Shown here in pieces: positions 1 through 7,715 of a DNA stretch of 64,000 nt. Under the pieces are notes generated by a model. It was not told the DNA's origin. It ran no database searches and worked only from the letters and a program-made list of their open reading frames with translations. The position numbers and the translations under genes are program-made. Each line of letters starts with the position of its first letter. Position 1 is the first letter of the stretch. This DNA is from Liolophura sinensis (Eukaryota; Mollusca; Polyplacophora; Chitonida; Chitonidae), in the NCBI RefSeq assembly GCF_032854445.1, contig NC_088298.1, positions 62,001-126,000 of the forward strand, in the 5' to 3' direction.

Positions 1-715
1 CCGCGTTCAATGCGACGGATTGACCCGTGTCGTCCCTAATATCAATGTCCACCGTCGAGAAATGTTTGGACTGCACGGGGATGTATTCACGTGTTGGAAG
101 TCTTGGAGACGTGCTCCCCAATACTGCCCTTCCGTGGTAACCGTCCGCAACAGCGGGCCAACGTGTCCCCCCACCACCGCGGTTCGATAATGTCTGTGTA
201 CACGTACAGCGTGGTGTGCTGATCGTTAAATCCTCGGCACCGACATACATGAGGTCCGCCGGTCCCATGAGCCATCCGTACGGTAAATTCATGAGTTGCA
301 TTAGCCGTGGCTGAAACCAAGCCCCAGTGGTTTCTCAAACCGCACGCTGTATTTCCGCTGCATATCGTCGAACTCAAACGTTAAGTCCCCGGCGTGCTCC
401 TGGAGATCGCGGATCTCTGTCCTCGCTTAACAATTTGGTCAACCCCCAGGCCAGGTCTTTGGGTGTCGGGTAGTAGCCGGCTGGTAATATGAGCTTATGC
501 GTACCGTGGTGCGAGTCCTTTGGGGAGTCTATGGTATACCACACTTAACCTGCCCGCACGTTAAACCAGGTCCGAGGATACTGTATTTCGACCAGCCCAC
601 ATTCCCAGTCACCTGTCAAATGGATGGGGCGGGGTAATTGGGTGGTGAAACGCGTCAAGGTATTGTTGGGGAAGTAGTCCAGCGAGCTGTTACTGGGTAG
701 CGTCACGTGAAACAT
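1..715 (-). pseudogene. Polinton virion (minor capsid/penton-like) protein, frameshifted, 3' end outside window
   Basis: The ATG at 713-715 opens a frame beginning MFHVTLPSNSSLDYFPNN, a start typical of a conserved Polinton/adintovirus virion protein thought to be the minor jelly-roll (penton-like) capsid component. The frame stops at 545. Family-like coding continues in neighbouring frames towards base 1, including a YVYTDIIEPRWWGDTLA stretch around 130-210 in another frame. At least two frameshifts are therefore present. The gene continues past the left edge. It lies downstream of the other leftward Polinton genes, as expected for a late structural block. Assignment to the penton rather than another virion component rests on family resemblance and is less certain than its Polinton origin. 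Confidence 0.7.
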
Positions 716-775
716 GGTGTGGATGAGATGATCTCCCTCAGGTGGACTGATCGTTTTGTCCTCTGGCACCTGTAT

Positions 776-1460
776 TTAATTAATAGGGACTCCACCTGAG
801 CGGGCGTATGATAGATGAAGCGGGCCGGAGTTCAGGTCGCTGGCTTCGTCGCGTCTTCTTGGGTCGCTTTGGTGTGGTGTGTGTGGTGTGTGTGGAACTA
901 AAGGCGGTAGTGGAGGGCCTGGTTTTTTTTTTTGCTCTGTGGGCTGGTCGGGGTTCTGGCGATCGGGGGATTCCCCAGCTCGGTCGGGGAATTCCCCAGC
1001 TCGGCGGGTGTGCTCATTTTTTCCCGCACCCAAGCTCGGTAGTGATCCCGGGGTATTGAGCGCTCGTGTGAGGGGATAGGGTTGGTAGGGGTGGTAGGCT
1101 GGAGGGTTGGGTCGGGGTGTCTACCATCACCTTATCCGCCTCGCTCAAAAAACGACTGGCTGTGGGTTTGGCCTGAGGTGGGATCGAACTCGGTCGCTGC
1201 CCGATTTGGTATTGACCTTGAAACGTTCGGTACCGTTGAAGGGTGTGGTGATATCGCTGTATTTTCTCCTCGTCCGAGAGAGTCCTGTCGTGGAGGATCG
1301 AGGCCATCTCTTGATCGAGCCTGTCGAGGGCTTTCACCGTACTGGGGACGGGGTATGGGGAGCTGGAGCAGGCTGGAGGTGGGTGGGCTAGAGGTGAAGG
1401 TCGTGTGAGCGTCTCTAAGAGCCGTGGCTCGACCAAGGCCATTTTCTTGGCGTGCTGCAT
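776..1460 (-). pseudogene. Conserved Polinton protein of unknown function, one frameshift
   Basis: The frame starts at the ATG at 1458-1460 (MQHAKKMALVEPRLLETL) and runs to 1014. An in-register continuation in the next frame runs from about 1033 to 776 and is rich in Pro, Arg and Lys. The break falls in an A run near 1015-1020, so a single-base indel is likely. The N-terminal part has a MALVEPRLLETL-type segment, then a predicted helix (LDRLDQEMASILHD) followed by an EEKIQRYHHTLQRY-type helix. Proteins of this layout recur beside Polinton capsid genes, but I know no assigned function. A low-complexity proline-rich stretch precedes a basic tail. It sits between the core-like protein and the virion protein. 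Confidence 0.6.
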
Positions 1461-1462
1461 TA

Positions 1463-1847
1463 CCTCCCACCAGCTATAGCCTTACTAGTGACACCCTTAA
1501 CGACACCGCCGACAACACCCCCGAGAACGGCTGGTACAATGGCTTTGGCGAGGAGGGGGGGCAAGTAGCAGTGGCAGGAATCCACCACGTTGAACAATCC
1601 GTCCTTTCTTATGCAGGGGAACACTTTTCTTCACCAAAGTGCGAAGACCCGTCTTGTGTCGCTGTAACTTCACCTTCTGAGCCGGCGAGAGTGGAACGTT
1701 TCCATTTAACACATTCTTAGCACATTCACACAAGCACCGGAGTAATCCTGGATCGTTACCCCGCAACACAGCCTGACGAATAGAGGGGGTGGCTCGCACG
1801 AGCAGTGTTAATAAGGGACCGTAACGTTGGAGACGGCGTGACCTCAT
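1463..1847 (-). pseudogene. Small Polinton core-like protein with hydrophobic glycine-rich tail, frameshifted
   Basis: The best start is the ATG at 1845-1847 (MRSRRLQRYGPLL); the open frame extends slightly further upstream but only with a non-ATG codon. The body contains LLRCLCECAKNVLNGNVPL followed by a basic LQRHKTGLRTL and KKGRIVQRGGFLP. That pattern is typical of a small conserved protein found in many Polintons and related adintoviruses, often discussed as a virion core or membrane-active component. The frame runs out at 1497, but a Gly/Val/Ala-rich hydrophobic tail is readable in a neighbouring frame down to about 1463. The break is in a C run near 1545-1552. Function is inferred only from the family. 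Confidence 0.65.
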
Positions 1848-1887
1848 CACGGGTTGTCGTTGTGAGAGCAACTGAGGCGATAGACTG

Positions 1888-2193
1888 TGTGTTCAAAGTT
1901 TTATGATGACACACTGACACACTGACCTAGTCACCGCTCGCCACAATAATACACTGTTTTACCAGGCCGTCAGCTGACACGTCAGCCAGCCCACCCACCA
2001 ACCAACCCACCAGCCAGCCAGCCAGCCAAAAACAACTTGGGAGCTAGGTGTGTTGTGTTTATGATAACACTGACACATAGACCTAGTCACCGCTCGCTGC
2101 AATAATACACTGTTTTACCAGTCCGTCAGCTGACACGCCAGCCAGCCCACCCACCAGCCAGCCCACCAGCCAGCCAGCCAAAACAAGCTGATG
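1888..2193. repeat. Tandem duplication of about 150 bp in Polinton intergenic DNA
   Basis: Bases about 1888-2043 and 2044-2193 are diverged copies of one unit. Each contains ACCTAGTCACCGCTCG, then CAATAATACACTGTTTTACCAG, then GTCAGCTGACAC, then a CAGCCAGCCCACC-rich tract. The unit separates the core-like protein from the ATPase. The last codons of the ATPase frame read into the CCAGCC tract and may not be the original C-terminus. Short motifs of this unit (the complement GTCAGTGTGTCA and the palindromic GTCAGCTGAC) recur in other Polinton intergenic regions. Confidence 0.8.
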
Positions 2194-2837
2194 TGATAGA
2201 TTGTAGGTTCAAAGTTGGTGTTATGACTTGGGGAGATAGGCGTGTTGAATCTCCCCGGGAAAATGTGGGTGCGAAGTCGCAGGTGATCGGGTGTGGTTTG
2301 CTTGAAATCCACCAGCAAATACCCGTGAGGTTCAGCCGTGGCATCTTCAAAGGCCTCGCGCACGTACTGTGTTCGCCCTGGAGCCATTTGTTTAGCGATC
2401 GTGGTAATTTGGGATACATCTCGCGGGTTTTTGAACAGCACCAAGTAGTGTGCATTCAGACTGATGGTCCGATGGTCTTTGGTTTTGTTAAACAAATTCT
2501 GCACGATGTACACCACGCTGATATTGCGGTGGTGACTGCCTTTGGTGAAGAGTTTTGTCACGCGATCGTCGGCTTCAGCCATCAAATCATCCACGACGAC
2601 TAACGTCCGCTCCCCAGGGTCGAAAGTGGACGGGCTGGGCACACCTTCTTCAAACTGAACGTGAGGTAACGTGGTGTACAATGGCTGCCACTCCCCGTAA
2701 CACCAGACGATGCGTTGTGGGGGTGGATGAATGAGAGTTGGAGCGTGTTCCACTAACCGTTTCACAAACACAGACTTCCCAGATCCCGTCGGGCCGTTGA
2801 CAATGCAGGTAAAGGGATGCTCCCATCGCGTGTCCAT
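2115..2837 (-). CDS. Packaging ATPase, A32/FtsK-HerA type (Polinton)
   Basis: A 240-residue frame from a genuine ATG (MDTRWEHPFT). Walker A is GPTGSGKS at residues 15-22; Walker B is LVVVDDLM at 79-86; a polar strand (VYIVQNLF, about 109-116) follows in the sensor position. This is the arrangement of A32/FtsK-like DNA-packaging ATPases, which pump the genome into preformed capsids. It is one of the best preserved genes of this Polinton. The C-terminal 25 or so residues (Trp/Gly-rich) read through the CCAGCC repeat and look like an extension rather than family sequence. It starts 8 bases after the end of the upstream membrane-protein frame, indicating tight packing. Confidence 0.85.
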   Translation of the reverse strand: MDTRWEHPFTCIVNGPTGSGKSVFVKRLVEHAPTLIHPPPQRIVWCYGEWQPLYTTLPHVQFEEGVPSPSTFDPGERTLVVVDDLMAEADDRVTKLFTKGSHHRNISVVYIVQNLFNKTKDHRTISLNAHYLVLFKNPRDVSQITTIAKQMAPGRTQYVREAFEDATAEPHGYLLVDFKQTTPDHLRLRTHIFPGRFNTPISPSHNTNFEPTIYHISLFWLAGWWAGWWVGWLACQLTDW

Positions 2838-2845
2838 GGGTAGAA

Positions 2846-3523
2846 CTAGCTCTGTCGGCGGTTTGGATCGTCGTACGGGCGGGGGTGGTGGATAGTGGGG
2901 GGAGTGACGGCAGGTGATGGTACCTGTGTCGCCTGCGTTGGCTGTGTTGTCTGTGTTGCCTGTGTTACCTGTGTTACCTGTGTTGTGTTAGGGGGTAGAT
3001 AGACAGGTGTGGAAACGATGCTAGGTATTGGTGTGGTGGGGTGAGTAGGGGTGGGTGACTGGGGTGAGGAGTTTGAGGAGTTTGAGGAGAGTGGGTGTCG
3101 TCGGTGTAGTGTGGTTGTGGTGGGTGTGGAGGGTTGTGACGTGGGAGTTCGATCCCAGCTTGGGGTAATGGCGCTAGTGGCAGTGACGGCGTTCTCGGTA
3201 TTGTCAAACGACGGGCAATTGACGGTGGTTGGGGTGGCGATACAGGTGTCCCAATCCAGCGGAAACGCGTCTTGTTCAATTGTCCTCGTAGATATTGCAG
3301 GGTTGACTGGTCTTGGAGCAGTTGTAGGCCTGAGTTCCGCAGCCAATCCACCCACTAAAGCACCGATGTACAAGAGAACGCCCAGTACGGCTGCTACGGT
3401 CCCCTTTATTCTCGCGCAAGCCTTGTATACACCGATCCATCCCTTGAGGCAGGTCAGTCGGAAGTGGTGGCGATCCGTTAGCCTCGGGTTTAAATACGTT
3501 TCACGTCCGTGGCCGACACCCAA
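2846..3523 (-). CDS. Putative membrane protein with Thr/Pro-rich ectodomain (Polinton, unknown function)
   Basis: An open frame with no ATG near its 5' end; it overlaps the integrase 3' end by about 30 bases. It contains one clear hydrophobic segment (GTVAAVLGVLLYIGALVGGL), then a long low-complexity Ser/Thr/Pro-rich region with TQVTQVTQATQTTQ-type repeats. A second frame across 2974-3351 encodes a QLLQDQSTLQYLRGQLNKT-type helix in phase with the hydrophobic part, so there may be a frameshift near 3350 and the Thr/Pro-rich reading may be partly spurious. A single-pass membrane protein is the most I can support; no homologue is recognised. It lies between the integrase and ATPase genes. Confidence 0.4.
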   Translation of the reverse strand: MGVGHGRETYLNPRLTDRHHFRLTCLKGWIGVYKACARIKGTVAAVLGVLLYIGALVGGLAAELRPTTAPRPVNPAISTRTIEQDAFPLDWDTCIATPTTVNCPSFDNTENAVTATSAITPSWDRTPTSQPSTPTTTTLHRRHPLSSNSSNSSPQSPTPTHPTTPIPSIVSTPVYLPPNTTQVTQVTQATQTTQPTQATQVPSPAVTPPTIHHPRPYDDPNRRQS

Positions 3524-4623
3524 GAATTAAAGCTGGGTGGATAACCGACCCACTTCACCCAGTAGTACAGTTTCCCGCGCCGCCGCTCCCTTTTTAAGAT
3601 CTTCTCCACCTGATAAAACTTATCCACCGCGGCTGTCACCGGTTGGAGTTCGGTTTCGTAAAACGTCCCTAGCAATTGGTCCCCGTTCAAATCCTCCAGT
3701 GTGTACACTGCAGGCTGTCGAGGGTGGGAGCGGACGATGCGGAACATTTCCGTGCTCCAATTCGGTAGGTATGATTTTTCAAATTTCTCTTTCACTTTAC
3801 TGATACGCACGAGATCACCGGCCCGATACCGGTGGACCGAACGTTTGGCTGTGGGTGGACCGTACAAGACTTGCCGGACTTCCTTCTGGTTCTGGGGGGT
3901 GACGTCGATAGGAGCTCGTCGTATGCTTCGGTGGTAGGCTTGATTGTAACCGCGAACCAGCGTTGGTAAGGCGTCCAGGTAGCGCCGAGTGTTGTGAGCG
4001 GTGAAATATTTGTACACGCGACCTTTCAAAGTGCGGTTGAACCGTTCTACCACGGAGGCTTTGGTTTCGTTAAACGTGTGAAAGAAAAACACCCTTTGTC
4101 CTTTAAAAAGGCTTGAAACGGTCTGTTCAGAAACTCTTTCCCCCTCGTCCGTTTGCAGGTACAACGGTTGGCGACCCGTCTTGAAAATCTGTTGAAATGC
4201 CTCGATCAAACGAGCCCCGGTTTTGGCCCGGAGTGGCATCACCCAGGCATACTTGGAGAGGCACATCGATGCAGGTCAGTAGGTAACGGTTGTTGTCATT
4301 CTCTTTGGCGAACGCTGTCATGTCGACCAGGTCCGCCTACCACTGACTGTCCATACCCCCAACCACCACTCGGTTACGCGGGTAATGGCGGCGTGCAGGC
4401 CGGTGGAGTGTGTACGTGTCCTGCTGAGCCAGCAAGCCGACACGTGGGTTCGACTGACTTTGAGTCCCTGTTGTCGAGCTGCCTTGAGCAGGGTTGAACC
4501 CCCGCTGTAAGCCGCTGGACTGTCCGGGTTATAATATAAAGCATGGAGAGCGGCATCGATCGGGTTTGAACGACGGCCCGGTGTGACTGATTTTTTTTTC
4601 CGCCGTGGGTTGGTGCGAGGCAT
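3490..4623 (-). pseudogene. Polinton integrase (retroviral-type DDE) with C-terminal chromodomain, frameshifted
   Basis: The ATG at 4621-4623 opens a basic N-terminal frame; coding moves to other frames near 4440 and again near 4265. The last frame (4266-3490) carries the catalytic core: KYAWVMPLRAKTG, then QTDEG with the second Asp, then NETKASVVERFNRTLK with the Glu about 34 residues further on, the spacing of a DDE integrase. An SH3-like segment (YRAGDLVRISKVK) follows. The C-terminus is a chromodomain (VEKILKRERRRGKLYYWVKW, then GYPPSFNSW). Chromodomain-bearing integrases are characteristic of Polintons and insert the linear genome into chromosomes. Two frameshifts make this copy non-functional. 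Confidence 0.85.
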
Positions 4624-4659
4624 AGTCCGCCACGTCGTCCTTGCTGCTTGGTGTGGACC

Positions 4660-4662
4660 TTG

Positions 4663-4705
<43 letters not shown>

Positions 4706-4806
4706 TAGAGTGGTGTGGAGTGGGGTATAGTAGAGTATAGTATAGTAGAGTGTAGTATAGTCTAGTCTAGTATAGTTTAGTCTAGTCTAGTAGAGTAGAG
4801 TAGAGC
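4660..4806. repeat. (TA)n microsatellite followed by AGTATAGT-type minisatellite
   Basis: About 4664-4701 is an uninterrupted TA repeat. About 4702-4806 is a degenerate run of AGTATAGT / AGTCTAGT / AGTAGAGT units. The tract lies upstream of the integrase start on the minus strand. Confidence 0.9.
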
Positions 4807-5280
4807 CTCCAGTGTGCATGTATGTTTGGGTGGGGTGTCGATCCAACCATCCCTACCACAACCCACAGGTAGCCAGACAGGGAAATCCCACCGACAGGCT
4901 CTACGGTTCATAACACCGACCCTCTGCCTGCAGCAGTGAGCCTTCCTGGGCGAACAGTGTTGCAAAGACACGCTGAGCGATCCTACCCACCAGCCAGCCT
5001 GCAGTCAGACCAACAATGTTGTCAGCTGTGCTTTGTTTTGACACGTGGTTTTTGTTTGGACACGTGGTTTTTTTTTTTTTTTTTTTTTTTGCTCGGCTGC
5101 GCCTTGTATACATTGTATACATTGTTGCCAGCCAGCCAGCCGGTGCATCCATACATAATACATAGGAGCTATCGGGATAGATACCAGCCCTAGCCTGACA
5201 CACTGACCCGGTCCATATAAAAAAAGAAAACACAAAAACCGGGGATGGATTCCATAGTAAGGTAACAGTATTAGTATTAT
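4807..5280. other. Non-coding Polinton intergenic DNA with short dispersed repeats and a poly-T tract
   Basis: No credible gene. It contains a T run at about 5069-5090, two CACGTGGTTTTTG-type units just before it, GTCAGCTGTGCTTTG at about 5021-5035, a TGTATACATTGTATACA palindrome at about 5105-5121, and GACACACTGACC at about 5196-5207. Several of these motifs recur near 35.23-35.40 kb on the opposite strand, so this looks like a Polinton promoter or spacer module. Confidence 0.6.
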
Positions 5281-5549
5281 TTACAGCAATGTACAGGTAT
5301 GTAACACGGAGCGTTGATAGACCTCTATTAATGTGGGACGAGCAATCTCTACGTAATACGCTTGAATAGGTCGGGAATCTTCGACATGCTGACAGACGTC
5401 TTCAGTGTACGCTTGCAGCACCTGCAGTCGTCCCCCGTTCACCCTACCATCCGCAAACATACTATGAAGTACTCTGGTGTAGCTTTGCAGGTCGGCGACG
5501 ACAGCTACCCAGTCTTTCCATTGCGGCGTTGTACGGAGCTTCACCAGGC
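5281..5549 (-). CDS. Small unrecognised Polinton ORF next to the LINE insertion
   Basis: An open frame of about 90 codons encoding VKLRTTPQWKDWVAVVADL near its start and ending SVLHTCTLL before TAA. There is no in-frame ATG. The nearest ATG on this strand (complement of 5585-5587) is in a different frame, so there is either a 1-base indel or an upstream exon. The bases before it (a pyrimidine-rich run ending TTTTCTAG) could act as a splice acceptor. It is in the Polinton leftward-gene orientation, about 80 bases from the GATA tract where the LINE array begins. I do not recognise the protein; composition and codon use are consistent with coding. Confidence 0.35.
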
Positions 5550-5625
5550 TAGAAAAGACATAAAGAAGACACCGTCGTCATTCTAATGCCGTCACCGACC
5601 GAACCCTAGCCACATCAATCAAAAC

Positions 5626-5638
5626 GATAGATAGATAG
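5626..5638. repeat. GATA microsatellite, left target flank of the LINE array
   Basis: GATAGATAGATAG directly precedes the first base common to all four LINE copies. Related GATA-rich sequence (GATAGAAAGATAGATAG or its truncated form) lies at every junction in the array, and GATAGATAGA lies at the right end (30166-30176). Confidence 0.9.
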
Positions 5639-6141
5639 AGCTTTGGAGGTCGGACGTGTTGTCAGATCGCTCCATCTGTCAGACTTGATTTCTCTGAATT
5701 TCCAGTGATTTCTTGTGTGTTTGTGATACTCACAGATTTCTCTTGTTACGAGCTATCCATTGATATACTTTGTAGTCAGAAATTCTTTATTTTTGACTAG
5801 TTTTTTGACGTTTTGGTGTTTGGCCAGCGTGGCCGGTGGGCCAGCCCGCGCGGCTTGGCTCAGGCACCAGTTGTCGTGGCCTGTGTTGGAGGCCTATACA
5901 GGTTACAGCATAGGACAGTGAACAAGGTCAGCTTGGCCGGTCGAGCGCCATTCATCCCGGGCTAGCAGGGCACACAAAGGCTTTTGTGAATAACAGGCAG
6001 CAAATTGGTGCACTCTTGCACGAAGTTTATTGGCCACTGTCACTAGACAGTTGATCGGTGAAGGGGTTGAGCACGTAGTGCAGTACCTGACTGACCGTCC
6101 ACGCAGTTGGACGTGTCAGTCGGTTAGCGCCTTTGGGCGAG

Positions 6142-6143
<2 letters not shown>

Positions 6144-6186
<43 letters not shown>
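6144..6186 (+). repeat. Poly-T tract (T43) in LINE 5' UTR directly before ORF1
   Basis: An uninterrupted T run ends 10 bases before the ORF1 ATG. The homologous position holds T44 in copy 2 (12293-12336), T25 in copy 3 (18433-18457) and T27 in copy 4 (24557-24583). It is an intrinsic part of the element with a variable length; in the sense RNA it is a poly-U tract. Confidence 0.9.
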
Positions 6187-6196
6187 CACCACCAGA

Positions 6197-7708
6197 ATGG
6201 CTTTCCGCATTAAAAGGCCTCTTAGCCTTAAATTGCGGATTAAAGGCAATATAAAAGCCATTGAAGTTTACCATGGGTTGCAGGAACGTATCGGCAGCGG
6301 ACCCAAAGTGTTGAGGGGTTTGGTCCACGTTACTGGCGATCTGTGGAATGTCACTGTTGCCAATGAGGAGGTGAAGCAAAAATTACTTAATGAAGATCTG
6401 GTACTTAATGGAGTAAACTGTCCGGTTTATGAAGTTGAGCAATCCAGAACTTTGGTGAAGGTGAAGAGCCCTTATGAGATTCCGGATGAACGGATAGGGG
6501 CTGTTCTCAAACAGTTTGGAACGGTGCACTCTGTTGAACGAGAATGCTACCTGTTCGACAGAACCTTGCAAAATGGGGTTAGGAGAGTATGGATGAGCAA
6601 CATTTCGTCCACCATTCCTGAAGCCATATGGGTGGGAGCATCTTTTCGGTTACCAGTCTGGTACAGAGGGCAGGTGCGAGCTTGTCACCTGTGCCAGGCG
6701 ACAGACCACCTAAAAAATGACTGCCCACTGAAAAACAAATGTTTGATTTGCAAGCAAGAAGGTCATTTCCAAAAGAATTGTCCTCAAGATCTGGACACTG
6801 AGAGTAGCGATAATCTGACAAGTAGTGGAGATGAAGATGACATCGCAGTTGCGATGGATCATAATGGTAATAAGGACGACGAGGATATGAATAATGATGA
6901 TCATGACAATGAGCAGGGATATAATGACGGAATGGATAACAGTGATGATGACACGGATGATAGTAATGAGGCTGAGGATGATTGTGAAATGGTTAATGGG
7001 GATACGAATGGTGGACAGGAGAGTAGCAATGATGTAGTGGGTAATGATGATAAAAATGAGGTGAATGAGGTAGAGGACGGGAATGATAAAGATGCTATGG
7101 ATAATGGTAAGGATGGGCTGGAGGGAGGTAGCAATGAAGGAGGTAAAGAGGAGAAAAATGATGTGGACAAAAATGCAGATGATGGTATTTCATCAGTTTC
7201 TAGCCAGGTCCAACAGGAGGAAGTATCGTTGAGTTTCACTGAACCGTTGGTTCCGTACAGCTCGACCGGTCAGTCTCCCGAGCAAGACTCTTCACAAGAC
7301 TTGTGGAGTCAGTCATTTACCTTTTCCCAGCCAGTTGCAAAACAAGATATAAATGAGTCCTTATGGAGCACCGCTTCAGAGGCCATTTTTGTAGACACCT
7401 CAAAAGACCAAGTTAGCGGCATTGAAGCCTCTGGATCGGTTATCCCCATGGACGACACGACGTCGGAAATGGAGGATTCCGTTCCGGGAGAAGACCTAGA
7501 CGAGTCAATGCCGGCATACGCAAACGATCAAGGCGAGGTTTTAGTCCCTGTCTCCACTTCTTTAGGAGTCCATTATCGGACCATGCGCCGCGACTCAAAA
7601 ATTGAGAAAGTCAGGAAACAGAGGAAAGTCATTTACCTGTCCCAGGAGGACTTTGCTGCACGCAAGGCTGCCCTGTACAAAAAGTCGAGAAAAACAAAAC
7701 TTAAATAG
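6197..7708 (+). CDS. Tx1 LINE copy 1 ORF1: RNA-binding gag-like protein
   Basis: 503 residues from the ATG after the poly-T tract (MAFRIKRPLSLKLRIKG). The N-terminal half looks like RRM-type nucleic-acid-binding domains. It is followed by two CCHC knuckles: CHLCQATDHLKNDC and CLICKQEGHFQKNC, both C-x2-C-x4-H-x4-C. A long Asp/Asn/Glu-rich linker (roughly residues 210-330) and a Ser/Thr-rich region follow. The C-terminus is basic (SKIEKVRKQRK, KKSRKTKLK). ORF1 proteins of this kind coat the element RNA in the ribonucleoprotein particle. The stop TAG lies 7 bases before the ORF2 ATG, so termination-reinitiation is a plausible way to express ORF2. Confidence 0.85.
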   Translation: MAFRIKRPLSLKLRIKGNIKAIEVYHGLQERIGSGPKVLRGLVHVTGDLWNVTVANEEVKQKLLNEDLVLNGVNCPVYEVEQSRTLVKVKSPYEIPDERIGAVLKQFGTVHSVERECYLFDRTLQNGVRRVWMSNISSTIPEAIWVGASFRLPVWYRGQVRACHLCQATDHLKNDCPLKNKCLICKQEGHFQKNCPQDLDTESSDNLTSSGDEDDIAVAMDHNGNKDDEDMNNDDHDNEQGYNDGMDNSDDDTDDSNEAEDDCEMVNGDTNGGQESSNDVVGNDDKNEVNEVEDGNDKDAMDNGKDGLEGGSNEGGKEEKNDVDKNADDGISSVSSQVQQEEVSLSFTEPLVPYSSTGQSPEQDSSQDLWSQSFTFSQPVAKQDINESLWSTASEAIFVDTSKDQVSGIEASGSVIPMDDTTSEMEDSVPGEDLDESMPAYANDQGEVLVPVSTSLGVHYRTMRRDSKIEKVRKQRKVIYLSQEDFAARKAALYKKSRKTKLK

Positions 7709-7715
7709 ATCCATA

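Noticed and set aside
2193-2603. 136-codon plus-strand frame opposite the packaging ATPase
   Set aside because: Antisense of a clear ATPase with intact Walker motifs; no family resemblance.
6901-7239. Ser-rich minus-strand frames opposite the ORF1 acidic linker (also near 13.1-13.4, 19.2-19.5 and 25.3-25.6 kb)
   Set aside because: Complement of Asp/Asn/Glu codons; mirror images of the sense gene in every copy.
7602-7715. N-terminal extension of Tx1 ORF2 into ORF1
   Set aside because: Begins at a codon inside ORF1 and encodes no endonuclease sequence; the ATG at 7716 starts just before the endonuclease domain.
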